DNA from: Pseudonocardia kujensis
GTDB taxonomy: Bacteria; Actinomycetota; Actinomycetes; Mycobacteriales; Pseudonocardiaceae
Assembly: GCF_021283305.1 (NCBI RefSeq)
Contig: NZ_JAJSOK010000022.1
Span: 51,095 to 115,094, forward strand
Direction: 5' to 3'
Length of the DNA: 64,000 nt
Below are positions 35,751 through 42,469 of this stretch, in pieces. The translations under genes were made by a program, and so were the position numbers. Under the pieces are notes generated by a model. That model was not told the origin of the DNA and ran no database searches. It saw only the letters and a program-made list of their open reading frames with translations. How positions within the stretch are numbered: the first letter of the stretch is position 1; each line of letters begins with the position of its first letter.

Positions 35751-35797
35751 CAGAGAACGTCTGGCACAGAGGACATCTGGCCCAGGGAACATCTCCT
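35750..35797 (+). repeat. 16-bp tandem repeat at the tRNA 3' end
   Basis: Three units: ACAGAGAACGTCTGGC (35750-35765), ACAGAGGACATCTGGC (35766-35781) and a decayed CCAGGGAACATCTCCT (35782-35797). The array begins at the discriminator base of tRNA-Leu. Confidence 0.6.
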
Positions 35798-35805
35798 CGA
35801 TCACG

Positions 35806-35830
35806 ACCCCGGTCCGCCGGACCGGGGTTT
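35806..35830 (+). terminator. Terminator after tRNA-Leu
   Basis: 10-bp stem ACCCCGGTCC / GGACCGGGGT with a GCC loop, followed by TTTCGTCG. A good intrinsic terminator for the tRNA transcript. Confidence 0.75.
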
Positions 35831-35959
35831 CGTCGTTCTCGGGGGTCGCCCGGTGATCGTCGCTTCCGTGCACCGAGCGCGCCCACGTTCCTGATCGGCG
35901 ATCGGCGGGTGCGTGCACCGGCGGCAGCGGGGACGACCGCCGGCGCACGCATCCGTCGA

Positions 35960-36925
35960 TCAGGCCGGGGCCGGTGTCGGTGCGACGGCGGGGCGGCGGA
36001 CGGTCCGGCGGAGGAGGCCGGCCAGGAGGACCAGGCCGCCGGGGAGCGTGCTCACCAGCGTCAGGACGCCGTAGGCCACGGCGGCGGACAGCCCCTGGGC
36101 CGCGCCGAGGCCGACCGCCCCGAACGCGACGGCGGCCACGGCCTCGCGCGGTCCGAACCCGCCGACGTTGACCGGCAGCCCCATCACGAACAGCGCCAGC
36201 ACCAGCAGCGGGAGCAGCTGCGCGGTGGGGGCGGTCGCGCCGACCGTCCGGGCGGCGACCAGGAACAGTCCGAGGTATCCGGCGAGCGCGGCGAGCGAGA
36301 GCAGGGCGACGCCGGGCCAAGCGCCGCGGGCCAGGAGGCCGCGGCGGGCGTCGGCGAGCAGGGTCCCCAGGCCGCTCCGGACCCGGCGGACCCGCAGCGC
36401 GACGACGACGGCCACGCCGAACACGCCGAGCGCGGGGCCCCAGACCTGGACCGGCACGGACAACGCGGAGAGGACGGCCGGTTCGGCGACCAGCACGGCC
36501 GTGCCGACCACCACCAGCGCGACCTGCCCCGCGGCCTTCTCCAGCATCACGGCTCGGGCGCCGCGGCCGACGTCGCCGACCGCGCGCCCGTGCTCCACGG
36601 CCCGGCCGACGTCGCCGAGGATCCCGGCGGGCAGCACGGAGTTGAGGAACAGCGCCCGGTAGCAGTGCGCCACGGCCGGTCCCAGGCGCAGCGGCATCCC
36701 GAGGCGCCGGGCGACGAGGACCCAGCGGGCGGCGCCGCAGAGCGTGGTCGCGGCGCCGAGGGCGAGCGCCGCGGCGACGGCGGGGAGGTCGAGCGCGCGC
36801 AGGCCCTCGACCACCGGCCCCGCGCCCAGCCGCCAGATCACGACGGCGAGCAGCACCACCGCCGCGGCGGCCCGCACCCGGGACGCCCCCACCACCGGCC
36901 GCACCGCCCGCCACGCACCACCCAC
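35960..36925 (-). CDS. Lysylphosphatidylglycerol synthase-TM/flippase-like membrane protein
   Basis: About 321 residues and seven or eight hydrophobic segments of the LPG synthase TM (UPF0104/AglD-like) family: RWVLVARRLG, LFLNSVLPAGILGDVGRAVEHGR, VMLEKAAGQVALVVVG, and VMGLPVNVGGFGPREA, which is the family signature. Members without a catalytic domain are linked to moving lipids or glycolipids across membranes. The start is taken as GTG at 36925 because the repeat cluster begins immediately upstream. It is last in the five-gene unit starting at 40185. Confidence 0.82.
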   Translation of the reverse strand: MGGAWRAVRPVVGASRVRAAAAVVLLAVVIWRLGAGPVVEGLRALDLPAVAAALALGAATTLCGAARWVLVARRLGMPLRLGPAVAHCYRALFLNSVLPAGILGDVGRAVEHGRAVGDVGRGARAVMLEKAAGQVALVVVGTAVLVAEPAVLSALSVPVQVWGPALGVFGVAVVVALRVRRVRSGLGTLLADARRGLLARGAWPGVALLSLAALAGYLGLFLVAARTVGATAPTAQLLPLLVLALFVMGLPVNVGGFGPREAVAAVAFGAVGLGAAQGLSAAVAYGVLTLVSTLPGGLVLLAGLLRRTVRRPAVAPTPAPA

Positions 36926-36930
36926 GCCAC

Positions 36931-37035
36931 GCGCTATGGATCCATAACGCGCTCCCGCCCCAGGACCCGAACGCGTTATGGATCCATACTGCGACTCAGC
37001 CCCAGGGCTCGAGCGCGTTATGGATCCGGACTGCG
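36931..37035. repeat. ATGGNNCCAT-type repeat cluster, locus B
   Basis: Inverted unit at 36931-36951 (ATGGATCCAT flanked by GCGCT and AACGCG), then direct units CGCGTTATGGATCCATACTG (36972-36993 in full) and a copy at 37014-37035, 42 bp apart. The layout is the same as at 8203-8300. It separates the glycosyltransferase from the flippase-like gene. Confidence 0.75.
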
Positions 37036-37062
37036 TTGGCCGGGCCGACACGACCGGGGCGC

Positions 37063-38112
37063 TCACGACCGCACCCCCTGCAGGATCGCGGCGAGCGCGG
37101 TGGCGGAGGCCTCCCAGTCCGGGACCGTCCGCCGCCGCTCGTGGGCGGCGCGGCGGAGGCGGGTCCGCAGGGCCGGGTCGTCGAGCCAGTCCCGCAACCC
37201 CGCGGCGAGGTCGTCGACGTGGGGCGCGACGAGGAGGCCGGGCACCTCGCCGGACGGTGTGCCGCCGAGCGCCTCCCGCACCCCGCCGACATCCGTGGCC
37301 AGCACCGGGATCCCGCGTGCGAGCGCCTCCAGCACCACCATCCCGAAGGCCTCGGCCCGCGAGGGCAGGACCAGTAGGTCGGCGGCGGCATAGGCCTCGT
37401 CCAGGGCCGCGCCGGTGAGCGGGCCGTCGAGCCGGACGCGGTCGGCGAGGCCGTGCCCCTCCAGTGCGCGCCGGACGAGCGAGACGTGCCCGGGCGCCCG
37501 GCCCAGCGGCCCCACCAGCCGGCAGGTCCACGGCCGCGCCGCGACCTGCGCCAGCGCCCCGACCAGCAGGTCCTGTCCCTTCGTCGGGGTCACCGAGCCG
37601 ACGCAGAGCAGGCTCGTGCCGCCCGAACCCGCGGCGAGGGGCGCGGGATCCGCGCCGGGCGTGACCACCGGGACCGCGGGCAGGCCGTGCAGCGCGGCGA
37701 GCCGCCCGGCCGACCACGCGCTGGTCGCGACGACGGCCGCGGCGGACCGCAGCACCGCCCGCTCCCGGTCGGCGAGCGCGGGGTCGGCGCCGGCCTCGTC
37801 GGCGAGCGGGAGGTGCACCAGCACCACGAGCCGCAGCCGTCCGGCCTCCGGGACCACGACCTCGGGGACCCCGCAGGCGACCAGCCCGTCGAGCAGGACG
37901 ACCGCCCCGTCAGGGAGCGCGGCGAGCGAGGCCGCGAGCGCCGCCCGGTCGCCCGGCGACGGCGCGGGCCACGTCCCGCCCGCCGCGATCTCCTGCACCC
38001 CCGCGAGCCGGGCCAGCACGCGGCGGTCGTAGACGTTGCCGCCGCTGGGCCGCTGCGGGTCGTCGACGTCGGCGGGCAGCACGGCGGCCAGCACCGGTGC
38101 GGCCACGGTCAC
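37063..38112 (-). CDS. Glycosyltransferase family 4
   Basis: 349-residue GT-B glycosyltransferase. The C-terminal donor domain has [19 protein letters not shown], the E-x7-E type motif in [20 protein letters not shown], and [13 protein letters not shown]. Retaining transfer from a nucleotide sugar is expected for GT4. The GTG at 38112 overlaps the stop of the PTPS-like gene (GTGA), so it is part of the same operon. The acceptor may be the product of the upstream PTPS/RibD-type enzymes (inferred). Confidence 0.9.
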   Translation of the reverse strand: MTVAAPVLAAVLPADVDDPQRPSGGNVYDRRVLARLAGVQEIAAGGTWPAPSPGDRAALAASLAALPDGAVVLLDGLVACGVPEVVVPEAGRLRLVVLVHLPLADEAGADPALADRERAVLRSAAAVVATSAWSAGRLAALHGLPAVPVVTPGADPAPLAAGSGGTSLLCVGSVTPTKGQDLLVGALAQVAARPWTCRLVGPLGRAPGHVSLVRRALEGHGLADRVRLDGPLTGAALDEAYAAADLLVLPSRAEAFGMVVLEALARGIPVLATDVGGVREALGGTPSGEVPGLLVAPHVDDLAAGLRDWLDDPALRTRLRRAAHERRRTVPDWEASATALAAILQGVRS

Positions 38113-38510
38113 GGGAGGGACCGCTCGTAGGTCGCCCACGCCACGTGGGACTCGTGCAGCGTCACCGCGATGCCCTCGAGGCCTCGGGCCCCCTCCCCCA
38201 GCTCGCCGGCGGCGACCCGCTCGGCCAGCCGGTCGGCGACGACCTTCGCCAGGAACTCCGTGGAGGTGTTGCGGCCGGCGAAGGCGGGGTCGTCGTCGAG
38301 GTTGCGGTAGGTGAGCTCGCCCAGCACCGCCTGCAGGGCGGCGGTGGCCAGCCCGATGTCGACGACGAGGTCGTCGGCGTCGAGATCGGCGCGCCGGAAG
38401 GTCGCGTCGACCACGAACGTGGCGCCGTGCAGCCGCTGCGCCGGTCCGAAGACCTCGCCGCGGAAGCTGTGGGCGACCATCATGTGGTCGCGGACGGTGA
38501 TCCCGAACAA
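38109..38510 (-). CDS. 6-pyruvoyl-tetrahydropterin synthase-fold protein, atypical active site
   Basis: 133-residue T-fold protein of the PTPS/QueD family by overall pattern ([53 protein letters not shown]). Canonical members have a Cys four residues before HGH, the HGH zinc pair and an LDH motif. Here these are Ala24, HGA (His28, Ala30) and LTY. So the zinc site keeps His14 and His28 but not the third ligand, and the catalytic Cys and His are absent. A different reaction or a binding role is likely. TTG start at 38510 behind GAGGAGGAG. Confidence 0.85.
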   Translation of the reverse strand: MFGITVRDHMMVAHSFRGEVFGPAQRLHGATFVVDATFRRADLDADDLVVDIGLATAALQAVLGELTYRNLDDDPAFAGRNTSTEFLAKVVADRLAERVAAGELGEGARGLEGIAVTLHESHVAWATYERSLP

Positions 38511-38528
38511 CTGCTCCTCCTCGCGGTG

Positions 38529-39500
38529 TCAGTAGGTGACACGGTGCAGGAGGCCGGACGGTTCACCGCCGTCGGCGAGAATCCGCGGCAGGTCCGCGGG
38601 CAGCTCGGCGAACGCCCCCTCGCTCGTGACCAGGGCGTCGTACCGCGGATCGGCCAGCAGGCGCAGCGCGAGGGCGATCCGGTCGCCGAAGGTCCGCCGC
38701 GTGCGCCGGGCGGCGGACACCATCCCGACCTGGCTGCTGCGGATCGTCAGCCGGCCGGGGTGGAAGGCCTCGCCCAGCGGCACCCGCACCGGGCGGTCGC
38801 CGTACCAGGACATCTCGACGACCTCGCCCTCCGGACCGAGCAGCTCCAGCGACCGCGCGAGCCCCGCCTCGGTGGCGCTGGTGTGCACCACGAGGTCGCA
38901 GCCCTCCGCCGCCTCCTCGGGCGGGACCCACGGCACCCCGAGCGCGTCGGCGACCGCGGCGCGGGCCGGCAGCGGGTCGACGAGCTGCACCCGCACGCCC
39001 GGGAACCCCGCGAGCAGCGCGGCGACGCAGCAGCCGACCATCCCGCCCCCGACGACGGCGATCCGGTCGCCGACCAGCGGCGCGGCGTCCCACAGCGCGT
39101 TGACCGCGGTCTCCACGGTCCCGCCGAGCACCGCACGCTCCGGCGGCGTCCCCTCCGGCACCGGCGTGACGGCGGAGGCCGGGACCACGAAGCGGGTCTG
39201 GTGCGGGTACAGGCAGAACACCGGGCGGCCGGCCAGCGCGGCCGGGCCCTCCTCGACCACCCCGACGTTGAGGTAGCCGTACTTCACCGGTGCCGGGAAC
39301 TCGCCCTCCTGGAACGGCGCCCGCATCCCGGCCCGCTGGCTCTCCGGCACACCGCCGCGGAACACCAGTGCCTCGGTCCCCCGGCTCACCCCCGTGTACA
39401 GCGTGCGGACCAGCACCTCGTCCGGCCCCGGCCCCGCGACCTCGACCTCGTGCAGGGAGACCCGACCCGGCGCGTCGAGCCAGAGCGCATGCTCAGCCAT
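38529..39500 (-). CDS. MDR-family dehydrogenase lacking zinc-site cysteines
   Basis: 323-residue medium-chain dehydrogenase/reductase. The catalytic-zinc region of alcohol dehydrogenases (GxCGTD) is replaced by YTGVSRGTEALVF, as in the chlorophyllide dehydrogenase BchC-like branch. The nucleotide-binding motif is VVGGGMVGCCVAALLAG. It is therefore probably a zinc-independent NAD(P)H oxidoreductase on a ring or sugar substrate. The ATG at 39500 lies inside the end of the RibD-like gene (8-bp overlap), confirming operon membership. Confidence 0.85.
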   Translation of the reverse strand: MAEHALWLDAPGRVSLHEVEVAGPGPDEVLVRTLYTGVSRGTEALVFRGGVPESQRAGMRAPFQEGEFPAPVKYGYLNVGVVEEGPAALAGRPVFCLYPHQTRFVVPASAVTPVPEGTPPERAVLGGTVETAVNALWDAAPLVGDRIAVVGGGMVGCCVAALLAGFPGVRVQLVDPLPARAAVADALGVPWVPPEEAAEGCDLVVHTSATEAGLARSLELLGPEGEVVEMSWYGDRPVRVPLGEAFHPGRLTIRSSQVGMVSAARRTRRTFGDRIALALRLLADPRYDALVTSEGAFAELPADLPRILADGGEPSGLLHRVTY

Positions 39501-40185
39501 GCCCGGCTCGATCTCTGCGGGGTCGGTAGCACAGGAACATCAGGTCGCCGATCTGCCGGGCGTGGGTCAACCGCATGCGGGAGGCGGGGCCCTGCGGGAA
39601 CGCGGCCGGGTTGACGAACCGCGGGGCGTCACGCTGCCCGACGAAGAACGGCGCGTAGACCACGTGGAGCTCGTCGACCACGTCGGCGGCGAGGAACAGG
39701 GTGTGGACGGACCCGCCGCCCTCGACCAGCAGCCGTTCGACGCCCCGCTCCCGCAGGTCCGCGAGCATCCGCGGCAGCGCGAGCGGGTCGCCCGCCCCGA
39801 CCACGGTCGCGACGCCGCCGAGCTTCGAGCGCACCTCGTCCGCCGTGGCGTCGCAGGTGTAGACGAGTCGTTCGGTGTCGCCCGCGGTGAAGAACCGGGC
39901 CCCCGCGTCGACCTTGCCGCAGCGGGTCAGCGTGACCTTGGCGGGCGACGCGGGCCGGCCCGCCGCGACGCGGGCCGCGCGCCGCTCGGCGGAGCGGACG
40001 AGCAGCCGCGGGTCGTCCGTGCGGATGGTGTTGGCCCCGACCAGCACCCCGTCGGCCCAGGCCCGCACCTCGTCGACGCGGTCGAGGTCCTCGTCGTCGG
40101 ACAGGATCAGCCGCGCCTCGGCGACGTCGTCGATGTAGCCGTCGAGGGACACCGCCGCGGAGGCGATCACGTACGGACGGTCCAT
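39493..40185 (-). CDS. RibD C-terminal/DHFR-like reductase
   Basis: 230-residue reductase of the RibD-C (5-amino-6-ribosylaminouracil reductase/DHFR-like) family: YVIASAAVSLDGYIDD at the start, GVLVGANTIRTDDPRLL as the NADPH/substrate loop, RLLVEGGGSVHTLFL as the glycine-rich motif, and FVGQRDAPRF near the end. It lacks the deaminase domain, so it is not a full RibD. Standalone members reduce pyrimidine or pterin precursors. First gene of the five-gene unit. ATG 40185 is used; ATG 40197 would add MRDV. Confidence 0.87.
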   Translation of the reverse strand: MDRPYVIASAAVSLDGYIDDVAEARLILSDDEDLDRVDEVRAWADGVLVGANTIRTDDPRLLVRSAERRAARVAAGRPASPAKVTLTRCGKVDAGARFFTAGDTERLVYTCDATADEVRSKLGGVATVVGAGDPLALPRMLADLRERGVERLLVEGGGSVHTLFLAADVVDELHVVYAPFFVGQRDAPRFVNPAAFPQGPASRMRLTHARQIGDLMFLCYRPRRDRAGHG

Positions 40186-40275
40186 CACGTCCCGCATCGT
40201 GCCGTCTCGGGAAGCCCGCGTGCCAGCGGCGAACCGGGACTGCCCCGGACGGCGCAGTGCACCTGCACCGGCCGG

Positions 40276-40281
40276 TAGCGT
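40276..40281 (+). promoter_or_regulatory. -10 box TAGCGT for a probable leaderless gene
   Basis: TAGCGT ends 7 nt before the GTG at 40289. The GGGAGG between them is too close to the start codon to act as a ribosome site, so a leaderless transcript is the simplest reading. Confidence 0.4.
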
Positions 40282-40288
40282 CGGGAGG

Positions 40289-41035
40289 GTGCCCGATCCG
40301 CAGCGGCGCACCCCGGCCGACCTGGACGTGCGCCCCGACCCGGCGCTGTGGCCGTTCCTCTCGCGGGAGCGCCGCCGCGCCCGGGCGACCGTGCCGTGGG
40401 ACGGCGACGCCACCCTCGGGCACGTGGTGCAGAGCCTCGGCATCCCGCTCACCGAGGTCGGCGCGCTGCGGCTCGACGGCCGCCCGGCCGCACCGCGCGA
40501 CCGCCCGGTGCCGGGGACCGAGGTCGCGATCCTGCCCGTGGACCGGCCGCAGGACGTGCCGGGCGCGACCGGTTTCCTGCTCGACGTGGGGCTGGGGACC
40601 CTGGCCCGCCGGCTGCGGGTGCTCGGGATCGACGCCGCCTACCGCAACGACGCGGACGACGCCGAGCTGGTCCGCGACGGCGCCGCGCAGCGCCGGATCG
40701 TGCTCACCCAGGACCGAGGCCTGCTGATGCGCCGCGCCCTCTGGGCCGGCGCGCACGTGCGGGGCGACCGCCCGGACGACCAGCTCGCCGACGTGCTCGA
40801 CCGGTTCGCCCCGCCGCTCGCCCCGTCGACCCGGTGCACCGCCTGCAACGGCGAGCTCGCGCCCGTCGCCGCCGAGGAGGTGGCCGACCGGCTGGCGGCC
40901 GGGACCCGGCGCACCTACGCCGAGTTCGCCCGCTGCCGCTCCTGCGGGCGCGTGTACTGGCACGGCGCCCACGGGGAGGGCCTGGAGCGGATCGTGGGGG
41001 CGGCGCGCGCGGTGGTGGCGCGCCGCCGCCCCTGA
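40289..41035 (+). CDS. Mut7-C RNase-domain protein with ubiquitin-like N terminus
   Basis: 248 residues. The N-terminal part (about 1-85) fits the Mut7-C ubiquitin-like domain; the C-terminal part is the Mut7-C PIN-like domain with FLLDVGLGTLARRLRVLGID, DADDAELV and VLTQDRGLLMRR, followed by a zinc ribbon (CTACNGE and CRSCGRVYW). Members are predicted RNases; targets are unknown. GTG 40289 gives the normal domain start. Divergent from the RibD-like operon and converging on the MFS gene with a 4-bp gap. Confidence 0.88.
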   Translation: MPDPQRRTPADLDVRPDPALWPFLSRERRRARATVPWDGDATLGHVVQSLGIPLTEVGALRLDGRPAAPRDRPVPGTEVAILPVDRPQDVPGATGFLLDVGLGTLARRLRVLGIDAAYRNDADDAELVRDGAAQRRIVLTQDRGLLMRRALWAGAHVRGDRPDDQLADVLDRFAPPLAPSTRCTACNGELAPVAAEEVADRLAAGTRRTYAEFARCRSCGRVYWHGAHGEGLERIVGAARAVVARRRP

Positions 41036-41039
41036 ACGA

Positions 41040-42356
41040 TCACGTCGTCGGGTTCCGGGTCCGCCGCAGCAGCCAGGTCACCACGGCCGCGGAGACCATG
41101 CAGATCCCGACGACCCACAGCCCGACCTTGTTGTTGCCGGTGGCGTCGGACAGCGCACCCGTGACGTACGGGGCCACGAACCCGGACAGGTTCCCCAGCG
41201 AGTTGATCAACGCGATGCCGGCCGCGGCCGCGGCGCCGGTCAGGTACGCCGTGGGCAGCGACCAGAAGCCGGGCAGCGCCGCCAGCACGCCGCAGGCGCA
41301 GAGCGTCACGGCGACCATCGCCAGCCACGGGTTCGCCAGGTAGAGCGCGATCGGGATGGCCACGCCGCCGACCAGCGCGGGCACGGCCACCCGCACCGTC
41401 GGGTTCGTCGAGCGCCGGGTCCACACGATCATGACCACCAGCCCGACGACGTACGGGATCGCGTTGATGAGCCCCTGCTGCACGGTGGTGAAGTGGGTGC
41501 CGTACTGCGCGGAGAAGTTCTTGATGATCGTCGGCAGGAAGAAGCCGAGCGCGTAGAGGCCGTAGACCACGCCGAAGTACACCCAGGACAGGGCGAGCAC
41601 CCGCGGGCTCCTCAGCGCGCCGAGCACCGACCGCGGGCCGGCCTCGGAGACCGCACGGCCCTCGGCGGCGAGCGCGCGCTCCAGAGCGTCCTTCTCCTCC
41701 TGCGGCATCCACTTCGCGACCGCGGGCCGGTCGGTGAGCGCGAACCACACGACGAAGGCGAGCAGCACCGACGGGATGCCCTCCAGCAGGAACATCACCC
41801 GCCAGCCGGAGAGCCCGAACAGCCCGTCGCCGTGCTCGATGATCAGCGACGACACGATCGCGCCCAGCGCGGTGGAGATCGGGATGGCGGTCATGAACCA
41901 CGCCGTCATCCGGGCCCGCTGCGCCGCCGGGAACCAGTACGTGAGGTACAGGATGATCCCGGGGAAGAAGCCCGCCTCGGCCACGCCGAGCAGGAAGCGC
42001 AGCACGATCAGCACGGTGGCGTTGGGCGTGAACGCCATGAGGGTGGCGATGATCCCCCAGGTCACGAGGATGCGGGCGATCCACCGGCGGGCCCCGAAGC
42101 GGTGCAGCATGAGGTTGCTGGGCACCTCGAGCAGCAGGTAGCCGATGAAGAACACCCCGGCGGCCACGCCGAAGAGCGTGGCCGACAGGCCCAGCTCCTC
42201 GTTCATGCCGTTGGGCCCGGCGAACCCGATGTTCACGCGGTCCAGGTAGTTCACGAAGTACAGCAGGATCAGGAGCGGGACGAGCCGGCGGCCGGCCCGG
42301 CGCACACCGGAGCGGACCAGCCGCTCCTCGGTCCCGACGGCGGTGTCGGAGCTCAT
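41040..42356 (-). CDS. MFS transporter, anion:cation symporter (ACS) type
   Basis: 438-residue 12-TM transporter of the ACS group (phthalate, 4-hydroxyphenylacetate, sugar-acid permeases). Signature stretches: LLYFVNYLDRVNIGFA in helix 1, GYLLLEVPSNLMLHRFGARRW, and RFLLGVAEAGFFPGIILYLTYWFP. Likely imports an organic acid by proton symport. The ATG at 42356 has GGAAGGAA upstream. It follows a relic of an FAD-linked oxidase, suggesting a former uptake-plus-oxidation unit. Confidence 0.9.
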   Translation of the reverse strand: MSSDTAVGTEERLVRSGVRRAGRRLVPLLILLYFVNYLDRVNIGFAGPNGMNEELGLSATLFGVAAGVFFIGYLLLEVPSNLMLHRFGARRWIARILVTWGIIATLMAFTPNATVLIVLRFLLGVAEAGFFPGIILYLTYWFPAAQRARMTAWFMTAIPISTALGAIVSSLIIEHGDGLFGLSGWRVMFLLEGIPSVLLAFVVWFALTDRPAVAKWMPQEEKDALERALAAEGRAVSEAGPRSVLGALRSPRVLALSWVYFGVVYGLYALGFFLPTIIKNFSAQYGTHFTTVQQGLINAIPYVVGLVVMIVWTRRSTNPTVRVAVPALVGGVAIPIALYLANPWLAMVAVTLCACGVLAALPGFWSLPTAYLTGAAAAAGIALINSLGNLSGFVAPYVTGALSDATGNNKVGLWVVGICMVSAAVVTWLLRRTRNPTT

Positions 42357-42383
42357 GCGAGGGTTCCTTCCCAAGGGGTCGGG

Positions 42384-42458
42384 TCAGACGACCTTGCCGG
42401 GGTCGAGGATGCCCCGGGGATCGTGTGTCTGCTCGACGGAGCGGTGCAGGTCCGGCAC
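42384..42458 (-). pseudogene. C-terminal relic of an FAD-linked oxidase
   Basis: A 24-residue frame ending HDPRGILDPGKVV, the standard end of GlcD/D-lactate dehydrogenase-type FAD-linked oxidases (DPxGILNPGK). The rest of the gene is missing: the sequence upstream on this strand is the end of the indolepyruvate oxidoreductase gene. A deletion scar is the likeliest explanation. Confidence 0.6.
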
Positions 42459-42469
42459 GGTGGGGGGTG

